From Ochotona curzoniae (taxonomy: Eukaryota; Chordata; Mammalia; Lagomorpha; Ochotonidae): a stretch of 64,000 nt of DNA. The DNA lies in assembly GCF_017591425.1 (NCBI RefSeq), contig NW_024465799.1, forward strand, positions 1 through 64,000, in the 5' to 3' direction. The position numbers were made by a program, and so were the translations under genes. Under the pieces are notes generated by a model, which did not search any database, was not told the origin of the DNA, and was given only the letters and a program-made list of their open reading frames with translations. This document shows positions 47,917-58,400 of the stretch, piece by piece; within the stretch, counting starts at the first letter, position 1; every line of letters begins with the position of its first letter.

Positions 47917-47935
47917 CTCTCTCTCCCTGTGCCTT
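47745..47935 (+). mobile_element. Old C-type SINE whose CT block expanded
   Basis: It shows GCTAATGCAGACCCTGGCAG and GGCTCAAGTGATTGGGTTCT, then the CT-rich part of the SINE has grown into a (CT)n run (47861-47928). Confidence 0.58.
47861..47928. repeat. (CT)n microsatellite
   Basis: An imperfect CT/CCT run seeded in an old SINE. Confidence 0.95.
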
Positions 47936-48834
47936 TTGCAGAACATCCCTGCAGGCAGCTCATCTCAGTTTCCTGAGAGCCCAACCTTCAGATCTCATAG
48001 GCTGGGCTTCAAATCCTTCTTATTCAGTGTCCTTTCCAATAATTTGATTTAATATTAGTACTTTCTTGGCAATACTTAGTGGCTGGCTTGAGGGTTGTCA
48101 TACTTCCAGAGCCAGAGCAACAACTGAGGTTTAGTTGTCTTCCTAGTCCACAGAAGTATAAGACAATAAATATATGTTGCTTCATACTGTTAAACTGGAG
48201 TTGATGCATTCTGTAACAAGAGAAACCTACTGCAGTCACTTCGCGAAACCATCCAGGTGATTTCTGCTGTCCTGGGAAAGTATAGCAAGGCTCTGAGGGG
48301 TCACATGCATTCAGTCACCAGAGTCTTAGACATGCCATGTCCCTTTGCCTGGGCACTTCTCTTCACTTAGATCTGGACTGATCATTTCTCAATATAAAGC
48401 CTAATTAGCACTAGATATTTGAGGATTTCCTACAAAGTAAATTTTGTAGCACAGTTATTCTTACTGCATTTTCCATTCAATTGTACTGAAATTTCACTTT
48501 GATTTCTTTTTCATTGTTCCACAATTTCCAGTTCTGCATCTATTACTATGTCTAGTATATAGTTGAATGTCTAATTTGAAAGGACTAAGGATTACAATAG
48601 ATACATTTTGATCTGAGCCTCCAGGATTTGCGACAAGGAGATTAAATGCTGATCATGTGTCTCTGGTTAAAACAAGAGTTTACCTTCCTTAGAAAGCACT
48701 GTGGGGGTGTGCATTCAGGAGCTCATAAATGCAAAGAGAATTGGATGCAGGAAAAAATAGGAGTGAGAGTGAAATGACATCCCTGCCTTGTACCCATGGA
48801 TGGGACACTGTGATCATCCAGAGTATGATTTCAG
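47936..48834. other. Unique DNA, no feature seen
   Basis: No gene or repeat is recognised. Confidence 0.45.
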
Positions 48835-48960
48835 GGCTGAACGCTATGGTACCGAAGTCTGAGTTTTGCTATGCAGTGTCAATGTGATCTTGAAAAAATT
48901 ACTCTAATTGTCTGCATCTAGTCTCATTCAATAAAGTGATCTCATTGCATGTTTGCAAAA
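48835..48960 (+). mobile_element. MIR-type SINE relic (tentative)
   Basis: The order GTGATCTTGAAAAAATTACT, TTGTCTGCATCTAGTCTCAT and CAATAAAGTGAT resembles the MIR core (GTGACCTTGGGCAAGTTACT and CTCAGTTTCCTCATCTG blocks). Confidence 0.5.
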
Positions 48961-49129
48961 AAACAATGTGTGTGTTTAAAGCAGAACAGAGTAACCTGCA
49001 TAAATATTCAGTATTGAAGGAATATTCCAGAAATATAGTATAATGCTATTATAAACACATGCTCTGTGGATGACATAGAAGGACTAAAACACTGGAAAAG
49101 CCAGTGTATTAACAATCATGGCTATCAGG

Positions 49130-49355
49130 TACCTGCTTTGTATGGGGCTTTGTAATAACACGAATGTGTTAACTCAATTCTCATATACACTGCAACAGTT
49201 ATGTATGAAGAGTGGTGATGTACTGATGATCAGTCATATCTACTCCACAATTAAGTAATTTGTCCAAAGTCACAGCAGTAGGGAGGGTTGAAATTGGGAC
49301 TTAATAACATGCTATTCATTCAGAGTCTCCCCTATCATCCACTGTGCTGCACTTT
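49130..49355 (-). mobile_element. MIR-type SINE
   Basis: In antisense it keeps AATTAAGTAATTTGTCCAAA, GTCACAGCAGTAGGGAGG and TCATCCACTGTGCTGCAC in the order of an inverted MIR. This is an ancient mammalian repeat. Confidence 0.72.
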
Positions 49356-49775
49356 TTCTGTGAGTGGTCCATGTTTGAGTCTCCAGAGTTATTCCAGCAT
49401 AAACGTATGGAGACTTGGCTGGAATTGGAAGTTGAGCTAGGTGTTGTTTAGATCAACAGAACTTTTGTATCATCTAATTAAGCTTCTTTACCTCATACTT
49501 CGGTTGTTTCTTTAAGATTATTGTATAAATGTATACTACAATGTTCTGTGCAAGACAAAACTAAACATTTACTTGGTTTGAATTTGTTTGATTTATGCAC
49601 TAAGGGAGCAAAGACAATGCATTGCTTTGTCTAAAATTGAGTGAAGTGGTGGAGTGACATGAACTTATTGTTTGACCTGAAATGAGGAATGTAGTCATAC
49701 TGAGAGGAGAATAAAACATATGAAGATGCTTGAGTTTAGGGAATCAGTCAACCCTGGATCTGATTTAATGCTGGA
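49356..49775. other. Unique DNA, no feature seen
   Basis: No gene or repeat is recognised. Confidence 0.45.
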
Positions 49776-49791
49776 AAACATAACTACTCTT

Positions 49792-50123
49792 TTTTTTTTA
49801 AAGATTTATTTTTTTGTTATTATTTTTATTGGAAAGGCGAATATACAGAGAGGAGAGGCAGAGAGGAAGATCTTCCATCTGATGATTCACTCCCCAAGTG
49901 AGCGCAACGGCCGATACCATGCCTATCCGAGGCCAGGAGCCTCTTCTGGGTCTCCGGCGCGGGTGCAGGGTCCCAAAGCTTTGGGGCCGTCCTCGACTGC
50001 TTTCCCGGGCCACAGGCAGGGAGCTGGAAGGGAAGCGGGGCCGCTGGGATAGAACCGGCACCCATATGGGATCCCAGGCGTGCAAGGCGAGGACCTTAAC
50101 CACTGCACCACCGCGCCGGGCCC
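49792..50123 (-). mobile_element. C-type SINE, young form
   Basis: This is a full-length minus copy ending CACCACCGCGCCGGGCC. A perfect 16-bp target duplication AAACATAACTACTCTT lies at 49776-49791 and 50124-50139. Confidence 0.95.
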
Positions 50124-50204
50124 AAACATAACTACTCTTAACTGAATGCACTTAAACGCCTGAACTTGGCACTGTGCTCTGGATATTTGATAAGCAATTA
50201 GCTT

Positions 50205-50365
50205 GAGCATAAATATATATATGAACATAAATGATGTATATATATATGAAATGAGAGTACAGATATATATGTACTCATATATGTATGTATATTTCATATA
50301 TATGTACTCTCATACATATATAAAATTCATATATCTATGAAATTCATAGATATATGAAATTCATT
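50205..50365. repeat. AT-rich quasi-palindromic repeat
   Basis: TATA-type runs with inverted blocks: ATGAGAGTAC at 50251-50260 pairs with GTACTCTCAT at 50304-50313, and further AT-rich sequence pairs outside and inside. It could form a cruciform. Confidence 0.85.
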
Positions 50366-51175
50366 TTTTGGAATATGTTCTCAGAAGTGAGGATTTATGC
50401 TAGACTGATTTTCAGTTTTCTAAGGAATTGTTATACTAGCTTCCCTAATGCTTGTACTAGTTTCCATCCCCACTGTTTCCTGTACACCTCACCAGCATTT
50501 GTTATTTTTTGCCTGTGTTAACTGTTTAAAAATGTGTGTGAGAAGGAACTCCGTGTGTTTTATTGATATCATTACTTGCGTTTGCCTGAGGGATAACAAC
50601 AGTGTGCACTGAGCTTTGTGTTTAATGTCCGTTTGTACTTGTTTTGAAAAAAAAATTCTCCATTCATATCATTTGCCCATTTTCCTGGTTTGACTTCCTT
50701 AAGCTCCTGTCATAGTTTGGCTATCAATCATTTATTACATTCATAATTTGCAAAAGTTTTCTCTTATTTTGTTGATTATCACCTCATTCTCTTGATCACT
50801 TTATTCATTGTGCAAAAATTCCTTTTTATATAACCACATTTTCTATTTTTAATTGCATTTATCATTAACAGCTCAGCCTAAACACTGTTGCCTGAGCCTA
50901 TGTCTTGCAGTGTTTTTTTTTTTTCTATGTTTTATTCAAGTAGTGTCACAGTTTCAGGTGTTATATGTAGAATTTGGTCCATTTTTAGTTGATATTTGAT
51001 TGGAGTACTTTTATACTCTTATTTAAAGCTTCTGCATGTGGAAATCCCATTTTCCCCACAAGAATTGTTGGCAATAATTTTAATTCACTGAATTTTTGAG
51101 GATTAGGTTTTGGATGTATGTTTTATGTTAAAATTGGTTTCATGAAGTTAAACTCAATCAATTAATTGTTTGATG
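50366..51175 (-). mobile_element. Old L1 fragment, ORF2 C-terminal to middle region
   Basis: The antisense blocks CCATCCCCACTGTTTCCTGT, ACCTCACCAGCATTTGTTAT, ATCATTTGCCCATTTTCCTG, CCTATGTCTTGCAGTGTTTT and TTTGGTCCATTTTTAGTTGA follow L1 order. No frame survives. Confidence 0.75.
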
Positions 51176-51194
51176 CTTTTTAAAACCTCAAATT

Positions 51195-51500
51195 GGGGCC
51201 CAGTGTGATAAAGTCCTCCCCTTGAACATGTTGTGATCCAATATGAGCACTGGTTCTAGTCCCAGCAGCTACACTTCCCATACAGCTACCTGCTTGTAGC
51301 CTGAGAAAGCTTTTGAGGATGGCCCCAAAGCCTTGGGGACCTGCACGAGTGTGGGAGACCCAGAAGAGGCTCCTGGCCTCGGATTGGTTCAACTCCAGCC
51401 ATTTTGGCCCCTTGGGGAGAGAACCATCAGACGGAAGATCTTCCTCTCTGTTTATCTGTCTTTCCAATAAAAATAAATAGACCTTAAAAGAAAGACAAAT
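51195..51500 (+). mobile_element. C-type SINE
   Basis: The head is GGGGCCCAGTGTGATAAAGT, the middle GCCTTGGGGACCTGCACGAG, and the tail CTTTCCAATAAAAATAAATA. A short CAAATTG on each side is too weak to call a duplication firmly. Confidence 0.9.
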
Positions 51501-51636
51501 TGCTTGTTAATATCACTCAAAGTAATTAACTTTAAAAATTCCATTGCTTCTGTCAGACTAATATTTTTATGAATTAGCCTACTGTATGCTAGCTCTTCCA
51601 TCTATGCATAGATGTAGGTTAATAATTTCACCTTTG

Positions 51637-53917
51637 GAGCTTATACCTCCAGTCGCCTCTCGGCAGCAGGTGGGTCCCGGGCCAGGGCGTCTCATGTCCG
51701 GATCCCATACGCCTGCCATCATGGGTACATGGTGAGCCGGGCTTGGGCGGCCAGGGAGCCATTTGGTGCCAGGCTTTGCCTGCTGGCTGCTCGGCAGGGG
51801 AACCCTGGGATTTTGGTGGTTTGAATTGGTGCTTATGTGGCTCCACGTTGAACCCGATGTGTTTCTGCGAGTTGGAGTTGAATACATCCTAAAGTTTCCC
51901 AATGACTTTTCCTCTCCCTTTAAAGAAAGTGTACCACTTAGCAATGCTGACCACCAAATACCAGTTCATGCTAAAGCTTTCGCATGTGTCTTGTCCAGTA
52001 GACACACTAACTAGATTAAGGCTACTGCCAAGGAGCACGTGGGCTGGAATGGGGGCTGTGTTCTGATCTGGTAACAGTGAAATCCCCCTTGGCACAAGTG
52101 TGGACTGGGACTGGACGCACCAGGCTGGACCAGACCCCAGTACTGTCTGGTGCTCCTGGAGGACCAGGATAGAAGTGGGACGGATTATGCTAGGTCGCAA
52201 CCCCTACTGAACCATGTGTGAGCCGTATGTGGGAATGGACTGGACGAGCCATGGCTGGGCTGAAATATCCAACAACAAGAACCAGCTTGGGTCGAAAGCT
52301 AGTCAGGAACTGGGCTAGGGCTGGCTCATGGACCCACTGGCATGTGCAAAATCCGGCAATGGGAGAGGTTCTGATGGAGGAGCCTGGGCAACTCCTCTGG
52401 CAGGACACAGACCTCACTGGTAAGCACAAGAAGCATGAATGGAAACAGCCCAGAGCAGGCCACAAGAAGTTTCCCACTGGCAAACATTAGGCATGGATTG
52501 GGGGCAGACCAGGCTAATCAGTTAACATCATCACTGGCAAATCCGAGCACCAGAACAGAGTAAGGGCCGAGCCAGGTTTGGTTGTGATAAAAACCAGTCC
52601 ACACTACAGAATGCCAGGAGGAGGTTGACTGTGCCGGATGTGACCGTAGTGCCCATCCAGCACACATGAGAAACAGAAGGGGAGGGGACAGAGCCAGTGG
52701 GGGAATAAGGGGAGGTTCCCCCTGCTGGACAGCTACTCCCACTGGAGAGCATGAACTGGGATGGGGGCAGACCAGACTAAGCAGGGCTACAACACCTGTG
52801 CGCCTCCTGTGGACTAGACCAGGGAAAAGCCAGGATGGGTTGATTGTTCCTTGGGTGCAACCTACAATTAGAATGGGAGAGGGCTGTTTGGGCATAGCTG
52901 TAGCATCAGCTGGCAGAAACTGGCACTGGGGGCTAATCCTGTCAAGTTAAACTTCAGAACCACCTGGAAAGTGCACAATCTGGGAGTGAGAGACTTGGGA
53001 GGGAAATAGTGGGTTCCCCCCTCTTGGGTTACCACTGCCACAGGAAGGCACGAGAACTAGGACAGGGGCTGGGGTAGCTAGACAGAGAGGCACTCAACCA
53101 CACCCATGAAGGCTTGACTGTTGAGCTGGGTAGATGGATCCAAGCTTCAATGCCATTTGCCATGTACGACAACCAGGGGGATGTGGGTTAGATTGGACTG
53201 GTCTGCCACACATATTGGCAAACCAGGGTAGGGGGTTGGCCTGGTGGGGGTTATTGTGGGCCGCTCTCATCAGGATGCAGCTCCCACTGGTTTAGGTGAA
53301 GACCAAGTATGTGCTGTACAGAACCAGGCTGGACTGCGACACCCATTGGTTCCAGTAGAAGGCGGGGCTGAAAACAGAAGCAACCTAGCACTTGCAACTA
53401 CCAGCTGACCGGGTGATGGACTGTACTGGGCCCTGTGCTTGCTGGTGCATATGAGTATCTGGCCTGGGAACACCTCAGATGAAGTTTCTTTGGTGATCTG
53501 CCCAACTGAAATGCCAGACTCAGAACACAAACCATGAAGGGACAGAAGATGGAACAAGTTAATCAACCACCTCAGCAACAAAATACTGGGCAAATAGAGG
53601 TGCTATGATGGACAATGTCAATTAATGGATTTTTCAACAACCTCATCGTGTTTGGAGAGGCAAGATTGGCAGCAATTTCAAAACTGGTGACCTATTGAAA
53701 CCACTTCAATGAGTATCTCGGAGCATGCCCCACATGCGGGACTTGGGGTGGGTGGGAGATCAGGTGGGGCTTCTCCCTCAATATTCCCCTCTACCTCAGA
53801 TATATGAAGGAAACAATATGGAAATAATAGTCTTACCCGCTTTCCTGTAGCCCTTGACCTTTTATGCACAAATTAACCATGTAAAGATTGTTAAAATAAA
53901 CAAACAAACAAAAAAAA
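51637..53917 (+). mobile_element. CRE copy C: apparently full-length, 2.28-kb A-tailed element
   Basis: A 10-bp duplication TTCACCTTTG flanks it (51627-51636 and 53918-53927). The 3' end is an A-rich tail (53891-53917). Inside are three parts. The first is a GC-rich 5' block (about 51640-52080) not found in copies A, B or D. The second is a body of degenerate units (about 52080-53400), with cores such as CCCACTGG and CCAGGCTGGAC, matching A and B in reverse complement. The third is a 3' block (about 53400-53885) including GGAGCATGCCCCACATGCGG. Sense frames stay below 95 codons, so it looks non-autonomous. The class is unknown. L1-driven retroposition is inferred from tail and duplication. Confidence 0.72.
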
Positions 53918-53927
53918 TTCACCTTTG

Positions 53928-55160
53928 TTGTTCTCTGGTTATTTCTTCATAAAATTCCCTTGAGGATTTTCAGGAAAATGACAGATACAAACCTCTAACA
54001 ACTCCCTCCTCTATAAAAGCAAGGGAAGATTGGACAAATATTAGTCTTTGAAATTCATAATATTTAAAAAAAAGTATTTGCAGCATATATCTGAGGAAAA
54101 TGGATAGCCATGTATAAGGAGACTAACTTTGTGGCATTTTAATTTGTGGTGTTTTAATCTGTCTTCCAAACTCTCAACAGAATATTCTGGGAAACCAACA
54201 GCTACATTCATGTTTAAAAAAAAATCAAATTAAGAAAATCAAAGTAAGAAACATGATGTTGAAATGCCTTAAAACCACAATCCCTGTGAATTGTGATTAT
54301 TTTCCCTGTTTTGCAGTTCATTGAAAGCACTAGGAAACTGTCTGTGGATATCTTGATTTTTTTTCCCTTGATAACAGTCCTTATTGTAAGGTATCTGCTT
54401 GCAACTTCTAATTTCTTAATTTCACAAATACCCGAGTCATGAGACAAAAATGAGGGAAAATTATAAGCAAAATCAAATACATAAAGTTTCAAGCTGGGAA
54501 ATGTGACCTCAAAAGAAGTGTGGGACATCTCTGGCCTAGTGTTTACAATCTAAAAGACCACATGCTTGTGTGGAGCTCTGAGTATGCCTGAGAAGCAGAG
54601 GTATGTGTCCTCATCTCTGCCAGACAGAGTTTGTGCATGTAAGAAATGAAGACAAAGGCAGAGTAAACTGTCTTGATTATTTTTGAATTTCTATTGCAAA
54701 ATTGCTCACAGAACTCCTCAGCAAGGCACATAGTTCAAAGGGTCTTGGTTCAAGGCATTGAAAGTAATCTCTATATAAGCATTAGCAGGCCACACAACTA
54801 ACCCATCTGACCTTTCAATGACCTCATGGGACTAAGAATGCAAACATTACAGAACACATTCAGAAAAATTACCAAATAGGCAAAGGCCAACACAAATAAT
54901 AAACAGCATTAGGGACAATCCTTTAGGAGAGAGAAACATTTTATTTCCATGTTTAAAGAATTGTATTATTGAAAACACCCTGATATAGCCAAAAGGTGTA
55001 AAATACAAACAAAACTGAACTAAAAATAATGCACATCCTATTCCCCCAAAAAGACAAATTATAAGTAGTATTTATCCAAAAGAAACTCCAGGAATTGGAT
55101 TAATTATACACCATTTTTATTACACAGCATCTTTATTCAAAGGATTAATAGGAACCGACA
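53928..55160. other. AT-rich unique DNA, no feature seen
   Basis: A minus-strand frame of 104 codons (54214-54528) has no recognisable domain. No repeat is recognised. Confidence 0.45.
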
Positions 55161-55164
55161 TGGT

Positions 55165-55468
55165 TTCCTAGTGCTAAATCTTCTCCTTGCATGTGGTATC
55201 AGGACCCCATTTGTTCACCAGTTCATGTCTCGGCTACCTACCTTGCTTCCCATCTAGCCCCCTGGATGTGGCCTGGGAAAGCAGTCAAGAATGGCTCAAA
55301 GCCTTGGGACCCTGCCCTCACGTGGGAGACCTGGAGGAAGCTCCTTGCTCCTGGCTTTGTATTGGCTCAGTTGCAGCCATTGTGGCCACTTGGGGAGTGA
55401 ACCAGCAGATGGAAACTGTTTTTTTGTCTCTCCTCTCTGTAAAAATATGGTTTTCTAAGAAAAAATAA
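55165..55468 (+). mobile_element. C-type SINE, diverged
   Basis: It shows TGTGGCCTGGGAAAGCAGTC, GCCTTGGGACCCTGCCCTCA and CACTTGGGGAGTGAACCAGC in order, with a decayed head. Confidence 0.85.
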
Positions 55469-56059
55469 TATATGTATACATATATATTTAGTTAACAGAA
55501 AAGGATTAACAGAAATCAAGTTGATGAGATAAAGGAAAATAAACTTAATGTAAAGAATTAGTAAATACAGAATACAAATACAAAAAAAAAAAAACACATG
55601 AAAAACAGAAATTCCAGTGTTGCTAAATAAAATGAAAATCAATACAGTGATTCAGTGAATTTCAATCACAGGATAAAAGAATCATTAAACTGGAGTGAAT
55701 GTCAACTGAGATTATTCAATGAGAAGATGAGTAACAAAAAATTTAATGAAGAAAAATGGACAGAAAAGAGCTTCACTGATGTGTTGAAAGCCATCATATT
55801 TCCCAAATATATGAAATGGCAGTTCAAGAAGAGAGGAAACATAATGTGACATAAATAAACTATATCTCAATAATGAGATAAACCTAAATCTCCAAATTCA
55901 AAATTAAGTATCTACATATCCAAGAATCTCAAAATATCTTGAAATATATTTGCGATATCCAATGTTACAATCATGATATGCAATGTGTTTGAGAGCCAGC
56001 AGAAAGGAGTAACTTATCACATAGAAGATGTGTTATTTTTCCCTAGTAACTATGGTAGC
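55469..56059. other. AT-rich DNA, no feature seen
   Basis: An A-run lies at 55582-55594. No gene is recognised. Confidence 0.4.
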
Positions 56060-56250
56060 CAGGTAACTAGACTAACATATTCAAATTAGTGAAAGAAAAA
56101 TGTATCAACTAAAAATTCTATATTACTTAAAATTCCCTTAGGAGGAAAAGAAGAATTAAAGACATCCCAAGATAAATAAAAACTGAAATCAGTTTTCAGT
56201 TTTCACTTCCTTAAAGAAATATTGGAGAGATTTGTTAAGGTTAACATGGA
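56060..56250 (+). mobile_element. Old L1 ORF1-like fragment (tentative)
   Basis: The blocks CATATTCAAATTAGTGAAAG, ATGTATCAACTAAAAATTCT and AGACATCCCAAGATAAATAA resemble the ORF1 C-terminal region of old mammalian L1 (compare the NCQPKIIYPAK region of the intact copy). Confidence 0.45.
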
Positions 56251-57123
56251 GACATGAGAACGTCACTGGCATGCTAAGCAATGAATAAAGATCATTCACG
56301 AAAACAGTTACGTAAGTCAGTGAAATATAGCTGTAAAAACACTAAGAATGTAGTTTTGCTTATAATTTATTTGAACAATAATTTATTTAAACATCATTGA
56401 TCAAGAACAGTACATTTGACAATGGACATACGACATTCATTGGTTCAATAGTAAAATATAAGAATAGATAAATGACAGCAATGACTTATAAAGAAAAATA
56501 AAGTAAAGCAAGAATATCAAATAGATGACAAGATTTGTATATATTTGAGCTTCAGTTGGTTCATATTCAAACTAGATTATTATAAATTTCTCAAATATGT
56601 CTTTTATGAGAATAACAAATTGGGTAGTCAGAAATAAGAGGAATCAAATGGTATACTATAACATTTCTATTTCATAAAACTAACCCAGGCCCCCATTTCT
56701 AAAGTATTTCTTTCTATTCTGTGACTGCATTTGCCTGTGTTCAAGCTGGTCTTTCTGAATATATTGTTGTTTCCTTAAACTCCTAGAATCACATATATGA
56801 TACAGGAGAAAGATGAGGAGCAGGATTAAAAAGATCTCCATTTGTTTTCCATCATTATAGGATATTAGATCACTCCAGTAATAGCTACATCTCAGTGAGT
56901 GGCATTTTGATTGCTTCTTTTCCCTGAGAAATGTTGCCAATACATTGTATTTGGCCATGTTTAACTTGCCCATGTTTGTGGGAGGACTAAGTCTGCTGAA
57001 GCACCTGGTTTGTGGTTATGTGATTATATGAAGGAGATTCCAAGATTACACAGAAAAATAATGTGAAAATAACGATTGCTGTCAAACAATTTTGAACTCC
57101 ATAAGGGTTTTTAAAAATTCATT
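56251..57123. other. AT-rich unique DNA, pre-insertion flank of the intact L1
   Basis: A minus-strand frame of 97 codons (56680-56973) has no recognisable domain. No gene was found. Confidence 0.45.
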
Positions 57124-57753
57124 GAAATGCATATAATGGGGGAGAGAGGAAGATGGCCGACGTAGGAGGAAGACTGTGAGGGAGCAGCTAGTGAGAGAGG
57201 GATAGAACGCTACAGAAGCAGCAAAGAGGAACAGCAGGGAACCGCAGGGAGAGGTCCGTGAAGCTCCCTGGGACAGTGTGGAGCCAAAAAGATCCACACA
57301 ACTCGGAAGAACAACGAGAACGGAGCAGGGCAAAGGCAGAGAAACCGACATCCCACTCCAGACCTGCTGAGTCACTCTTGAAAACGGCCTGACGGGAGAC
57401 GCGGCCAGCTCGGAGGCGGGGAGATCAGGGGGATCGTCACCGGCGGGAGGCCTTCGGCAGCGGTGGAGGCAGACTGCAGCGGCCGGACGTTTGGTGAGCT
57501 GGGGGTTGACGTGGCAGCCTCCGCATTTCTTGCCCCCTGCTGAGGCTACAGCCTCAGAACGCGGAGCAGACGGCCGAAACTGTTGGGTCTGTGTGGAACT
57601 ACGTACAGTGGTGTTGTGTTGGTGGCTGAGGGGGCCCCGGGAAGGCGCATCGGATGTTCTTGCGCTGAGGGGACCAGTGCGGCTCGGTGCGCAGAGGTAG
57701 CTGGCGAGGGTCTGGAGTCCCCCACATCCTGCCTGGTGAGTGCTTGAAACCAC
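57082..57753 (-). other. Antisense open frame in the L1 5'UTR, running into flank
   Basis: This is a 223-codon frame on the minus strand. Its C-terminal half (segments SRTSPCGSLLFLFAASV and FLLRRPS) is shared with the frame at 7770-8099 antisense to the older L1. Here it crosses the L1 5' boundary and ends in host DNA at 57082. The layout resembles primate L1 ORF0, an antisense 5'UTR frame. No domain is recognisable and expression is unproven. Confidence 0.3.
57124..57138 (+). repeat. Left target site duplication of the intact L1
   Basis: GAAATGCATATAATG, identical to 63692-63706. It is preceded by TT, so the nick context TT/GAAA is close to the L1 endonuclease preference TT/AAAA. Confidence 0.97.
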
Positions 57754-58400
57754 CAGGACTCTGAACGCCGCACCGAGCGGGCTGGGCGCCCCGCCTACAG
57801 CAGCAGCACCTCCGTAGCGCAGGTGTCAGGTGACAGAACTCCTGCACCAAACTGACACGGTGCGAACCTGCCGCCGTGAAGTCATTATAACAGGGCGCCT
57901 GGGCCACTCCTCCGCTAAGGGCCTGTGTGGGGGAGCCACACGGGAGCAGGGGCTCTGAACACCCACACACCACGAGTGGTGGATTCACTGCATAAGAGCC
58001 ACGCCTGGAAAGTGCCTCACCCACAGTCCCGTGTGTGGGAGACGCACCAGGTGGGCTCTGAAAAACCCTGCAGTCCCTGACACGGAGAACGCAGGGAGAA
58101 AGCACATAAAACCTTCTACGCCCTGCGGATTCCCGTGAAGGGAGCACACCCAGAGAGCGCCTCCATCCCGCCACGCCCTGGGGTGTCACACCTGTAGAAG
58201 AGGTGCCCAGAGTGTGCCTGGAATCCACTGGGCCCCCAAGGTGGTGCTCTACAGCCCCGGGCCCTGAGAACGCACCAACGGTGCCTTGAAAATTACCACG
58301 CCCTGCAACACCACGCCTACAGGCTCCAATCTCTACAGGAAAGCACCTGAGAGCCCCTCAACACACGGGCCCATTTGCCTCACCAGAATACACCAACGCA
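57139..58400 (+). promoter_or_regulatory. L1 5'UTR with internal promoter
   Basis: This is CpG-rich sequence with a YY1-like site AAGATGGCC at 57150-57158, only about a dozen bases from the element start. In human L1 a YY1 site in the same place helps set the transcription start. The second half contains degenerate repeats with cores such as ACGCCCTG (three times between 58115 and 58310) and GTGTGGGAG. No clean tandem monomers of the mouse type are seen. Confidence 0.8.
57599..58228 (-). other. Antisense open frame in the L1 5'UTR
   Basis: This is a 209-codon frame beginning MDSRHTLGTSST. The frame antisense to the older L1 at 6845-7087 starts at the equivalent ATG and agrees over about 65 residues before diverging. 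It is Cys/Arg/Pro-rich, as expected from GC-rich DNA. It may be a by-product of composition or an ORF0-like product. Confidence 0.3.
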
